A DNA stretch of 64,000 nucleotides. Source: Poa pratensis. Taxonomy: Eukaryota > Streptophyta > Magnoliopsida > Poales > Poaceae. The notes below the pieces were generated by a model. That model did no database searches, was not told the origin of the DNA, and saw only the letters and a program-made list of their open reading frames with translations. Of this stretch, positions 46,194 through 57,121 are shown one piece after another (the first letter of the stretch is position 1; the number at the start of each line of letters is the position of its first letter). Both the position numbers and the translations under genes were made by a program. The stretch covers positions 78,158,825 to 78,222,824 of the forward strand of contig CAMZMU010000027.1 of the NCBI GenBank assembly GCA_947311845.1, given 5' to 3'.

Positions 46194-46319
46194 TACTCCC
46201 TCTGTTCTAAATTAGATGACTTCCGTTTGTCGAAATGTGGACGTATCTATACTTATAACATGTTTAGATACATGCATATATGAACAAATGGAAGTTATCT
46301 AATTTGGACGGAGGGAGTA
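46194..46319. mobile_element. Stowaway MITE
   Basis: TA-flanked, with ends CTCCCTCTGTTCTAAATTAG and CTAATTTGGACGGAGGGAG, self-complementary. Its middle matches the Stowaway at 19225-19347 closely (GGACGTATCTATACTTATAACAT in both), so the two are one subfamily. Confidence 0.96.
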
Positions 46320-46517
46320 TAAAATAAAAATCTTTTGATGAGGTTCGAAGGCAGTTGCTTTTTTTCGATAAAGGGATTTTATTACTTAAAAGTATTAAGC
46401 ATTACACCCAGGCTCTGCATAACTAGGATGCACACAGCCCCAACATGTTCAATAGTTCCGAATTATGCCAAAAATAAAAGGCGAATTACATATCATAATG
46501 AGAAATTGTAAAGACAC

Positions 46518-49500
46518 CTATGGTGGTGGAGGGTCGATCCGGAGATTATGTGGCCATGCATGCTGGGAGAATAACTCCCTCGCCGTAGCCTCCAAACGTG
46601 ACGACACCTCCAAAAATAGCTCGCGGTGCTCGACACGCTGCAGGGCCGACCATGATCGGAGCGTAGCTGTGCATCGGTAGATAACCTGCATAAGAGAAGA
46701 ATTTTTATCATTAAAAACCTTTTCATTTCTACATAGCCATAGTGAACAAATAACGGCAATCGCTCCCACCCTAATAAGTAGTTTAAACCTAGGATCCACC
46801 CCGTTTAGCCAATTGCCGAAAATGTTTGCAACGCTGCGCGGAGGGTATAAGGTAGAACCTATCTGGATGGCTGACCATATAGACCTAGCAAACTCACACT
46901 GGAAGAATAAGTGTATAATAGTCTCGTCATGCTGACAGAAGACACACTTTCTGCTTCCGTTCCAATTGCGTTTGGCAAGGTTATCTTTTGTAAGAATTAC
47001 TCCTCGACGAAGATACCACGCAAACACCTTCGTTTTTAGCGGGATCTTTATCTTCCAAATTTTCTTATTATTATCGACTGAAACTTCGGGCTAGATTAAA
47101 GCAGTGTACATAGAATGAACTGAGAATTTACCATTCTTAGTTAGATTCCATCGAATTTTATCTGGGCCTTCCGTTAACTGGACATAGTCCAACCGGAGAA
47201 GCAAGGCATTCCAGGATGCTTGTCTAGGCCCTAAAAGACTTCTTCTGAACGATACATTTGGTGGGGAAGTACCCATCACCTTAGCGAGCGTGTCGCCTTT
47301 GTGTCGTACAATATTGTACAAAGCCGGATATTGTTTTCGAAGAGTTGATTGGCCAAGCCATTTATCCTCCCAAAAACGAATTTCCGATCCATTCCAAATT
47401 GAGAAAGATCCACGTGGGAAAAAGAACTTCTTCGTAGCCAAAAGGCCTGCCCAGAAATGTGAATCACCAGGTTTCCAAAGAACCTGAGATACAGCTTGAG
47501 AACCAACATACTTTCTCCTAAGGAGGGTTTGCCAAACGCCATCTTCAGAGAGAAGCTTGAGTAGCCATTTACCAAGCAGGGATCTATTCTTGACCTCAAG
47601 GTCATGAACACCGAGCCCACCTTGGACTTTTGGATGGCAAACCACACTCCATTTGGTCAGTCGATATTTTTCTTTTCACTATCCCCTTGCCAAAAGAATC
47701 TTGACCGGAAATAATCCAATCGTTTTAAGACTCCTTTGGGTAGTTGGAAGAAAGATATCATGTACAGTACCATGTTAGTTAGTATTGAGTTAATGAGAAC
47801 CAATCTTCCCCCCAGGGATAGAAGTTTGCCTTTCCAGCTATTTAATCGGATTTGAAGTCTCTCCTCCACCAATTTCCATTCAGCATTGGTAAGTCTCCGA
47901 TAATGGATCGGAATACCCAAGTAGTTGATAGAAAATTGACCTTGCGTACACCCGAATAATTCGGCATACAAGGAGGCATTTTCCTGGGCCTCGCCAAAAC
48001 AAAACAATTCGCTTTTATGGAAATTTATTTTAAGACCTGATAGTTGCTCGAACGCTGACAAGATTAACTTGAGGTTACGAGTTTTTTCGATGTCATGTTC
48101 CATAAAAAGAATTGTGTCGTCAACATATTGAAGGATCGATAAGCCACCATCAACTAGATGTGGAATCATACCATCAATTTGGCCCTCAGACTTAGCGCGT
48201 TCTATCAAGATAGCCAACATATCAGCCACTATGTTAAATAGTATTGGTGATAATGGGTCACCTTGTGTAAGGCCTTTTTTGGTTTGAAAGTATTTGCCAG
48301 TGTCATCATTGACTTTAATGGCTACACTTCCTCCTGAAACAAAGCTATTGATGAGCGCACACCACTCATCAGAAAATCCTTTCATTCTGAGAGTCTGCTG
48401 AAGGAAATACCATTTAACTTTATCATAAGCTTTTTCGAAATCAATTTTCAAAATTACCCCATTCAACTTTTTCCTATGTAGTTCGTGAACTGTTTTATGT
48501 AGGATTGCCACCCCATCTAGGATGTTGCGACCTTGTATGAAAGCCGTCTGAGACGGTCGAACCACATGATCTTCCACACTGTTCAGCCGAATCGTAGCAA
48601 CCTTAGTGAATATTTTAAAACTAACGTTAAGGAGGCATATAGGTCTGAATTGTTGAATCCTCTCTGCCTCGTTAACCTTAGGTAATAGAATTATTTCACC
48701 AAAGTTGAGCCGAAACAGCTCCAGCTGCCCAACATGGAGACAGGCGAACATTTGAAGCAGATCAGACTTGATTACATCTCAGAAGTTCTGGTAGAACTCA
48801 GCTGGGAAACCATCAGGTCCAGGGGCTTTATTGTGTTCCATTTGGAAAACCGCCTTTCTCACTTCATCCTCCGAGTATGGATTAGTAAGTAGACTATTTT
48901 CCTCATCAGACACCTGAGGTATATCGGCCGTTCTAGACTCATCCAATGTGAAGTTTCCTTCCTCTGGTGCTCTGAACAGGCCTTTATAATAATTAGTTAT
49001 ATACGACTTTAGTTTGTTCCTGGCCCTCAATCGTTCCCTCATCCTGGACTAGGGAGTGAATACGCTTTTTCCTGTGTCTGCCATTCGCAATACTATGGAA
49101 GTAGCGAGTATTCGAATCCCCTTCGAGAATGAACTGGGCTTTGGAACGTTGATACCATTTTAACTCTTCCTCACGCAGGAGTTTTGCTATTTGCGTGTTT
49201 GATTGGCTCTTCAGCTCAATTTCTTGCGTAGATAATAGCCGAACTTCTGCTAATGCCTCTAGAGCATCAATCATCGAGGATAGTCGTATCTTTTCTTTTT
49301 TAAGTAAACCAGTAGTGTGACGAGCCCAACGAACAAGATGTGTGCGTAGAGCACGGATCTTGTTGTTCCACTTCTGGATAGGCCAATCGTCGGCAACCGG
49401 TCTTTCCCAAATTCTTTGGACCATCTCATGGAAGCCCTCGCGGTGCAACCATCCAAGTTCAAACTTGGAACACTGGTTACACGGTGGTCTAGACATGCAT

Positions 49501-50201
49501 GTGGTCAAAAGAATAGGAGCATGGTCCGACAAACCCTCAATATGTTCTAGAGCCCGTACCGATACCAATGGAAACCTAGATTCCCAATCGGTGTCCATCA
49601 GTACACGGTCTAATTCCTCGTATGTGGGTTCAGGAAGAGAATTAGCCCAAGCGAACTGTCTCCCAACCATTGATATCTCTCTTAAGCTCAAACTGTCAAT
49701 GACCGCATTGAACAAAAGAGGCCAACGATTGTCAAACCGACCCCTACTTTTTTCGAATGGAAAATGAAGCAAGTTAAAGTCCCCACCAATGATGAACGGG
49801 TGTGGGTTATCTTTTGCTAACTTTACCATTTCACAAAGAAAAGCAGATTTAAACTCCTCCTGTGCCAGCCCATACACAGCGACAAGACTCCAAATGAAAT
49901 TGTCTGCTTTATTACGGATGTGCATTTTTATATGAAAAGCGCCATCCGAAACTGCCAACACATCCATGGTATCAGTCTTGATGCCTAGTAAAATGCCGCC
50001 GGAGCGACCACGCGGAGGATGGGAATACCAAGCAAAATCTATACCGCCTGAAAGCCGGTTCAATAGACCTTGCGAGAAATCCCGCCTGCCCGTCTTAGAA
50101 ATAGCTAAGAAATCCAAATTATGACCCCGAATGCAACTAGCAAAGTGCAAATGTTTAGCCAAGTCACCAAGACCTCTGCTATTTGCGAACATGCCATTCA
50201 T
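46518..50201 (-). pseudogene. LINE ORF2: endonuclease, reverse transcriptase, zf-RVT
   Basis: The frame from 50201 opens MNGMFANSRGLGDL and carries the APE-type endonuclease, with SGGILLGIK, IIGGDFNLL and LSDHAPILL (about 50000-49500). A frameshift near 49040 leads to the RT frame, with APGPDGFPAEFYQNF. An in-frame TGA replaces an expected Trp codon at 48779-48781. RT continues with FRPICLLNVSFKIFTKV, FIQGRNILDG, KIDFEKAYDKV, GLTQGDPLSP and LQYVDDTILF (48660-48100). A stop or frame change near 47650 leads to the C-terminal part, and the zf-RVT is at 47027-46518 (CVFCQHDETIIHLFFQC). The few clear lesions suggest a rather young copy. Confidence 0.9.
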
Positions 50202-50802
50202 TTGGAAACAATGGGAGATTTGGAAGAATTTGCCCGTTTTCGGGACACCTTGTTAGAGGTTGATTTTGATTTCCGACCGGATGCTTTTAACTCATGCAAT
50301 GAGCACAACCCGTCCTCATCCAAACCAACCTCCGAAACTTCACCAATTAGATGAGAAAGAAGCTGACCATCTGATGTGGCATTCGCTTCTTCATCATCCA
50401 AATAGGTGGCTGTCAACACCGTCGAAGCTTTAGGAATAACCGTTAGATGGTCAAATTCCATATGCCTCAAGACATTAGTTGAAATTTCTAATTGACTTTT
50501 ACTAGTACCAAGATTAAAACCTACACTATTAAGTTTAGACTGAATCGAAAGAGGAGAAAACGATAGAAAAGACTTTGGATTCATTTCCGTACCGATAGAG
50601 TCCAAGTTGCGCGCCGCTTTGCGACGCATAGCCTTCTTCATCGAGTCCTCATCCGTCGTGGAAGCCCCATTTGCTGCCACCACAAACCTCTCACTGCGAC
50701 GGATCAGAGTGACCTCATCAGCAAAAGCCGTCGCAGTGGGAGGAGGTGTGTGTGGCGAGACGGAGTCCGCCTCCGTGTATGCCGCCACCGGAGGAACAAC
50801 AG

Positions 50803-51924
50803 CAGGCCCGGGCCCATGGGAGTGCAACCTATGCGGTCGCACAGGGCCCAAAATTTTAATGTAGGCCTATGTACACGTATATGGTTATTATGTCGAAATC
50901 TCAAGGAAAATGCAAAATGGGCTGAATCTGCGTGTTGGGCCGCATCCTGGCGCCGCGCCGCGCGCATGCTCGCGTCCGCTCGGTCGTGTGTGGGCTATGA
51001 TCATTGGTTCGATCGATCACCACAAGCCAGGCAATCGTTCGCCAAGGAAACTAAAGAGGCATGCGCCAAGAAAACTGAAGAGGCACGCGCTCGCAATTCC
51101 CCTACCGCCAGCGTCCGACTCCAGTAGGAAGTAAGAACCGACGAGCCAGATAGAAAAATTGATCTGTGATCCGCCGATCAGCCGATCCGGCATCCGTGAT
51201 CCGCCGATCCCCTGCTCGCACTGTCAGCGATGGAACAGGCGACAATCCCCTTCGGCTCTTCTTCTCATTTATGTTGATCGCTTGGCGAGTCCTCTTTTTA
51301 TTCTCCAATTTTGAGTTAGTCAATTTGTCTAATTAGCAAATAGATTAGCAATTTTATTAAATCTGATGTCTTGTGTTTCAACAATACTGGTTTGAATCAT
51401 CATGGGGAAATATAAATCTGGTTCCCAGAAGCGTAAGAGAAAAGAAAAGTAAGAATTAATTAAATCTCAAAAAGGTGCTATGGACAAGAAAAGAATCATC
51501 ACAAGGATCATCCGGTAATCAGTCGTCCGGTAATTATTCGGTTGATCCTTCTACCCTTGCACTTGCAATTATTACTTACAATAATTCTAGAGATGGTCAG
51601 ATAGAGACAGATAATATCGAGATAGAGGAAGATCATATTGATGTTGATGATTCTTTTAAAAATGATATATTAGTGTCGGAGAAGATCAATTACGAGGATA
51701 TCATTGAAGATTTCATTTCAAAGAACACTAAAAGAATGATGAATGATGAGGTTCAAATAAACATTATGCAACTGTGTTGAGTAGGTATGGTTTCTATATA
51801 TCCAATTTATGAAAAACATTATGTCTTATACACTAGAATTGTTTATTAGTTCATTTTATCGTGTGAGATAGGACTCCGTTTTAGAGTTTCGCACAGGGCT
51901 CCGGATTTTGCCGGCCCGGCCCTG
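50803..51924 (+). mobile_element. hAT element (1122 bp) inserted in the LINE
   Basis: The 8-bp target duplication AACAACAG is at 50795-50802 and 51925-51932. The ends are CAGGCCCGGGCC and GGCCCGGCCCTG, inverted repeats with one mismatch. CACAGGGC words lie subterminally on both sides (50836 and 51892). Inside is the start of a ZMYM1-like transposase gene and nothing of its catalytic part, so it is a deletion derivative. Confidence 0.9.
51402..51780 (+). pseudogene. N-terminal fragment of a ZMYM1-like hAT transposase
   Basis: The start MGKYKSGSQKRKRKEK, then a stop, then ELIKSQKGAMDK is the basic N terminus of plant TTF-type zinc-finger/hAT proteins annotated as ZMYM1-like. After a frame change the + frame 51475-51780 is acidic and ends at TGA; it may be the linker before the TTF finger. 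The finger, DUF4371 and hAT dimerisation parts are absent. Confidence 0.65.
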
Positions 51925-52095
51925 AACAACAGGCTGGGTCGGCAGAGGTGGAGTAGCAGCCGACCCAGCTATTGCAGCAGCGTCACCCAAAGCGGTGTGA
52001 GGCGTGGTGGACTGTGTCGAAGTCGAGTCCACCACCATCCCAATCGTGCCAAACGCCAAACTACCCAGGGGATGCTTAGAAGAGCATTCCACGTC

Positions 52096-52364
52096 GAGCT
52101 ATCACCTACCCTCTGTCTAGTCTATGCAAGAAGGGCGTGAGCCGTGTATCATTTCTCTGGCGTAGACCTTTGACGCCGGGTGGTTCCTACCACGAATTGG
52201 CGCCATGTCAACATGACGATTGATTTATGGATCAATTAAACGCACAAGACTACTCCCTGCAGTAACAACAACAAAAGACAGCATGCGTGTTGTACATATA
52301 GAAATATTAATCAGAGCGTCATGGCACAAACATCTGCTAATTTAACTCTCTCCTACTCTATCAA
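52096..52364. other. 3' flank of the broken two-TM gene
   Basis: AT-moderate sequence with no coding signal, probably the 3' UTR and flank of the minus-strand gene ending at 52365. Confidence 0.4.
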
Positions 52365-52518
52365 TTAGAGCGACAACAATCTATCTATGGACATCTCCCC
52401 ATATGGATTGCCGCCGTGAAGCTGCTCATACAGAAAAGCCGAGCAAACAGCGGACACGAAGAGTCCGAGGATAAGCAAGAGGTCCTGGACGAGGAAGGCC
52501 AGGGACGCAGGGTTTATC

Positions 52519-52824
52519 GAAAGGGAATTATTTGCAACTAGTTGCACCCGCAACTAGTTTTCAAAAATCGTACTTCCGAGTTTCAAAAAATTCCGAAAAA
52601 AATCATGGACATGCACCATGTTGAATCTACTACACTACTATTCAAACTTTCATTTGTCTTTTTTGTACAGGTCACATATGATAATATTTCGGGATGAAAT
52701 TTTATGGGTGTAGTAGATTCAACATGACACATGTCCGTGATTTTTTTCGGAATTTTTTGAAACTCGGAAGTATGATTTTTGAAAACTAGTTGCGGGTGCA
52801 ACTAGTTGCAAATTTGAGTTTCCC
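52519..52824. mobile_element. Mutator-like MITE, 306 bp
   Basis: Long inverted repeats (about 100 bp each side; TTTGCAACTAGTTGCACCCG near the left end and its complement near the right) enclose a short centre. The 9-bp flanks GGGTTTATC and GGGTTTAGA match at 7 positions, fitting a Mutator-type 9-bp target duplication. Confidence 0.85.
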
Positions 52825-52965
52825 GGGTTTAGAGGCCTCTCCAAGTTGCTCAGCAGGTACATGGAGACGCAGATAAGCGTCACACCCGCGAAGCCCATAA
52901 GGCAAATCAGCGCCCACCTGCTACACTCTTCGGGCTCCGCCCTAGCCACCACCAGCAGCTGCTCC

Positions 52966-53922
52966 CAGGGCTGATCCTGAAATTTCCGGGGCCCGGGGCG
53001 AAACTAGAATCTGGCCCCTTAATTCAAACATCATAATAATAAATAATATATGTATATTAAAAATTTGTAAATTCAGTCGAAAACAATATCAATATCGCAC
53101 AATCAATAAATATCGTGTTAAAGTTTCTCCAAACATACATAGATGTGTGCACTCGGTGATGATTGTGTATATCAATATCAGTCTCACCTACAACATGGAC
53201 TCTAACTGAAATCGTGTCATCGCGGTAGCCCGGTGCGCACACTGATGTCTTCTCTCGGTGATTGGGTCTCTCACGTTTCAGTGTGGATGGATGAGGGTCG
53301 GCGAAAGGTTTTTTCTAGGAAACAGTCGTACTGCACCGCACACGGTACATATATGATATATGGAGAACTCATACCCCGGCCATGACCTTTTAGTTTTGTT
53401 CGTTAGTTGTTGGACTATCGTCTGCCGCCTATGCCTCTATCGTTTCCGTTGCGTCATGTCGTGGCTGTGTTTATCATACTATTGTTGAGAGTTTATCCTT
53501 TGGTAAATATTAGAGGAACCATCCAATAATAACATTTTTAGCCCCGCCAACAAAAAAAAGAGAGAACATTTTAGAACGGGGAAGCAAAAAAACGAAATCC
53601 TTCGATTTTTTTTTTAACAAAAAGATCCTGGATCGTGGTCTCCTCCGCCGGTCCCACCTGACTTTATCACCTCGTAGCTTTGTTTAGTGGAGCTCGTAGA
53701 AAATGGCCCAACCGAACGTAAGAAGAAAAGGCCAACTTCAAGCCCACTAGCAAAAATGTAACGCTTCAGTGTGGTTCGTGCTTCCTCTCCTACCAGACCT
53801 ACGGGAGAAAAACCTCTCTAATGGAGCATCGTCTACCATCGCATACCTAGATCGATGGGGGCCCCTTGGATTCGGGGGCCCGGGGCGGCCGCCCCCCCTG
53901 ACCCCCTTCAGGGCCGGCCCTG
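52966..53922. mobile_element. Non-autonomous hAT element, 957 bp
   Basis: The 8-bp target duplication GCTGCTCC is at 52958-52965 and 53923-53930. The ends are CAGGGCTGATCCTG and CAGGGCCGGCCCTG (each nearly palindromic). Matching subterminal CGGGGGCCCGGGGC words lie at both sides. The ends resemble those of the hAT at 50803, so they are likely related. The interior is AT-rich with no transposase. Confidence 0.92.
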
Positions 53923-53944
53923 GCTGCTCCTCCTTGCCGGCCAT

Positions 53945-54474
53945 TGTACGCCGGCCGGCCGACCTCCGATCGATCTACTTGGGGTTTGGTCTGCTGGTCT
54001 GGTCTGGTACGTAAGAGAACAAATTAAAGACCGATGCAAGTACTACGAACGTAGAGCTAGTTTTTGTTTGCGTTGGATCGGTCGGACCGGCCGCGTATTC
54101 ATGTCATACTCGTCTCCGGCACCATGTACGTTTAGTGAAACCAAACGTTACTGAATCCGAATTCGTACGATGAAACAGAACTCGATCCGTACTAGCTGGA
54201 TCCAATCCAAGAACAGAATATTCAGATTAGCCCATATATCCACAATATCTCCCTGTACTCCTTGAAACATATCATCATCACTCAGGACGCGCGCAATCAA
54301 GCGTAGCCAGACTGCCAGAGCAACAAGTTATGCAGTATGTATGTTGAGGTTATGAGGTAGGATAGGGTGGTGCATGCATAACTCTCTAGGAGAGCACTCA
54401 ACTGGAGTACACTGCAGAGATGCAGCCTAGCTACGCATAAGAGCTGGATTTTGGAGTTCAATCCACCATGCAAA
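53945..54474. other. Intergenic region between broken gene and GRP2
   Basis: Leader side of the broken two-TM gene (53945-54000) and the 3' UTR side of GRP2. No gene recognised. Confidence 0.5.
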
Positions 54475-55184
54475 TCAGCACTTCCACTTCTTGAACTTGC
54501 CGTGCCCATGCTTGCCGTGGTGCTGATGATGTCCATGGCCGTGGTGGCCGTAACCGTGCCCTCCGTGGTAATGTCCGTAACCATGGTGTCCATGGCCTCC
54601 ATGGTGGTGGCCATAGCCGCCACCGCCGTAGCCTCCATATCCCATATGTCCACCGTAGCCTCCGTGGCCGCCGTGAGAAAGCTTGTGTGCTCCATAAGCA
54701 GCCGCAGCCGCAGCCGCGCCTCCACCTAGCCATGGTCCCATGTGTCCTCCATGGCCGCTCCCGTAGCCTGAAATAAAATGAGTCAGTCGACAATAATAAT
54801 GAGATGCTCAATAAACCAATGACACAAATTCAGACTCATAAAACAGTGCAAGGATAACTGATGCAACTAGTCATATCATGAAGCTGAAGTAGATCTGCTA
54901 AAGAATTAAAAATTGCACATACAATTAGGTGAACAATATATATAAACGAAGAACAAGCATTAAATTACCATGGGAAGGGGGATAGCCAGCAGATGGAGGG
55001 TATCCATATTGCGGAGGGTATGCAATAGGTGGATACGCCCCAGTAGAAGGGTATGGTACCCCTGGTGGTGGGTACCCTTGCGAAGGATATCCATATCCCT
55101 GAGGTGGGTATCCATATCCACCATGTGTCATGTTTGAGAACAACCCCTGTCTTTCTCCTCAGGCTTGTCCTTCCCTCCTTCCAT
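54475..55184 (-). CDS. Glycine-rich protein A3-like paralogue (GRP2), with a 1-base frameshift near the start
   Basis: Coding exons on the minus strand are 55184-54969 and 54767-54475. The phase-1 intron (donor CATG/GTAATT, acceptor TTTCAG/GCTACG) is in the same place and phase as in GRP1. The family layout is kept: MEGGKDKPEEKD start, YPPQ/YPSQ repeats, GGGAAAAAAAYGAHK, a Gly/His/Tyr-rich stretch and a KFKKWKC end. After 14 codons the frame breaks: GACAGGGG lacks one A relative to the expected GACAAGGGG. The frame then gives CSQT and a stop, while the next frame continues LFSNMTHGGYGYPP. If the base is truly missing, translation could only begin at the Met at 55131 (151 residues). It may be a pseudogene, a reduced gene or a sequence error. 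Confidence 0.75.
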
Positions 55185-55202
55185 TTTCCGCCGCCGAGGT
55201 AC

Positions 55203-56015
55203 CTATAAGAATTTACACAATTTATGAGAGAAAAGTCACATGAAAGGAATTATAGGGTAAATATAGATTACACCAAGCTATAATTGTCCATTTTCTAAGT
55301 CTATTTCAAATCACAATTAGCTTAGAGCTTCATCAACTATTGGGTCGTTGGATGTTACGCGGAGATTCATGCTAACCAATTGCAACTGAAATTTTTGTAG
55401 CTGCACCATGACTACGACTTAATTTTTTTAGTTGTAATGTGGTTGCAACTGTTGTAACTGATTTTATTTATTTTAAACTATAATTTTTTCAACTTCTTTT
55501 CAATATATGTGATATTTTTGAATGTCACTTAAGCTAATCCTCCTTCGAATTTGAACGAGCGCTAGGCGGACCCTATGATTATCCCCGTCGTAGCTACATA
55601 TATGAAACCATCGTGGCATGCATGAATAATCACCACTAAAAATTTCAAATCCGTGATGACTGTTGTGTGGAGACAAAGTAAAAGTCATGTGAGGCACTCG
55701 TATCATTTCGAGTCTAGACCATAGAGCCCAGGAGATTCATACCACTGGTTACTACAAAAAAAAAACGAAAGAAAACGTGTGCGCATGCAAGTTCCTGCTG
55801 ATCTGGGTGCCCACGATGAACAGAGAACACAATTCACAAATTTAAAAACTCTGGATCGTGAATTACCAACCAACCGATCAATGGATTTCCCGCGCAGGAC
55901 CATATATCGATCGATCGATCACCGTTCCACGATCTCAAAAATCGAGACTTAGCAGCAAAGGTACAATTCGAAACCAAGTTTGGAAGAGACAACGATGGGA
56001 AGAGAAGATCAATAC
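55203..56015 (-). other. Probable leader intron of GRP2
   Basis: An acceptor CTTATAG/GTACCTC ends 18 bases before the ATG, the same spacing as in GRP1. A plausible donor AATTTG/GTATTG (exon end 56016) follows a GC-rich minus-strand leader. The intron is AT-rich and holds no duplication, unlike its GRP1 counterpart. The donor choice is uncertain. Confidence 0.5.
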
Positions 56016-56199
56016 CAAATTTCCGAAGCAGACAGCAGAGGAGCAGGAGGAGGATCCGATTGGGCGAGTTGGGTCTGGGTTCCATCGGCCCACCCCCACT
56101 TCTTATTACACCGTGGGAATCGGATTCCCGCCGCCGCTCATCCACTCGTGTCCCGCGCCGAGCGATGGAATCCGACCATGTGGGCCACGTCAGGCTAAG

Positions 56200-57121
56200 C
56201 GTCGTCGCGGAGAGAGTACTGAGTGGAGGATCTGCTTTTCGCCGGGTGCGTGCTATTGCCGCGACCTGTTCGACGGAATGCCGCCCCGGGTGATCTCTCT
56301 CCGCCGTCATTCACGCACGCACGCAAGGTTCTCTAAGCGAATCACGACATGCTCGGAATCCTCTGGTGCTAGTGAGAATCATCACCTTTTTTCAACATAT
56401 TTTTGCTGATGCCGGTTTGTTCTCCACCGTTCGTTTAATTACTTGTTTACCCCAACGTACTTACTTTTGGAAGTAGAAGCACAAACAGAGATTTAGCTAA
56501 CCATACTTATGCATCTCGTGAATGTTCTTTTAATGGCGTCTCAACACCTACTCCCTCCGTTCCAATTTAATTGACTTGCTATGCAACACATGTGGATGTA
56601 TCTAGACTTGTTACATGCCTATATACATCCATATTTGGTGCATAGCAAGTCAATTAAATTGGAACGGAGGGAGTAGATTTCAGAATGCATATTGTTGTCA
56701 TCCTGCACTGAATGGCAAAGTAGCACAGCTAACCTCATAAGCAATCCCTACAGATAAGGAATCGTGTCTCTTGTAGCTAGTGAGACATTCAACATAAAGT
56801 TTTATAAACATAATGAGTATGTGTATATCAGTATATCATCTGAACATAAAAGGCTAATTTGTAAACTCTAACTGATCCCAGCAATGTGCTGTCAAAACCT
56901 TGAAGTTGGCTGAAAGGAACTGTCCGGTGCTGAGAGAGATACAACCCGACATCATATTTTAAGCCATGTCTGCTTGACGTTCATTTAGCTCCATGCATCA
57001 TGAATTCAGTTCATTCGCGAAGGCCTGATAATCATCACAGCGTGTTAGTCCATGAAGTGTCACAGGGGAAACATTAGCTGAAACTTTAGCCATTTATGTA
57101 TACAGAACAGATATGGAGTAC
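56200..57121. other. Intergenic region between GRP2 and NET2
   Basis: GC-rich text to about 56330 is the GRP2 upstream side. After the Stowaway it is AT-rich 3' flank of the NET2 gene. No gene recognised. Confidence 0.5.
56549..56675. mobile_element. Stowaway MITE
   Basis: TA-flanked, ends CTCCCTCCGTTCCAATTTAA and complement, almost perfectly self-complementary (GACTTGCTATGCA near the left, TGCATAGCAAGTC near the right). It differs inside from the other three, so it is a separate subfamily. Confidence 0.97.

Larger units (their letters stand above)
50202..52092 (-). pseudogene. LINE ORF1-like region, split by hAT
   Basis: Upstream of ORF2 the minus strand reads a Ser/Lys-rich protein end (GLDEDGLCSLHELKASGRKS, stop just before ORF2). 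Its N-terminal side continues across the hAT insertion: 51933-52092 reads ECSSKHPLGSLAFGTIG and ends PTQPVV, and 50794 onward reads PPVAAYTEADSV in the same frame once one copy of the 8-bp duplication is removed. No RNA-binding motif is visible in what remains. Confidence 0.7.
46359..52095 (-). mobile_element. LINE (L1-type), - strand, interrupted by a hAT element
   Basis: On the minus strand the order is an ORF1-like fragment, then endonuclease, reverse transcriptase and zf-RVT. A 3' end reads AAAATCCCTTTATCG plus a short poly(A), seen as poly(T) at 46359-46365. The 5' side stops near 52095 at in-frame stops. The hAT element at 50803-51924 splits the ORF1-like part. No target duplication for the LINE was found. 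RT reads QYVDDT, a YVDD variant of the usual YADD. Confidence 0.88.
52365..53944 (-). pseudogene. 99-residue two-TM protein gene broken by a hAT element and a Mutator-like MITE
   Basis: Three minus-strand pieces make one frame: 53944-53923 (MAGKEEQ), 52957-52825 and 52509-52365. If both insertions are removed with one copy of each target duplication, the total is exactly 300 bases, 99 codons plus a stop, with no other lesion. The protein would have a short charged N terminus and two hydrophobic segments (about residues 23-46 and 54-82). It ends MSIDRLLSL. No intron is needed. I do not recognise the family. As it stands the gene is disrupted: the first frame runs into the hAT element. Intact homologues would show whether it was a real gene. 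Confidence 0.7.
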
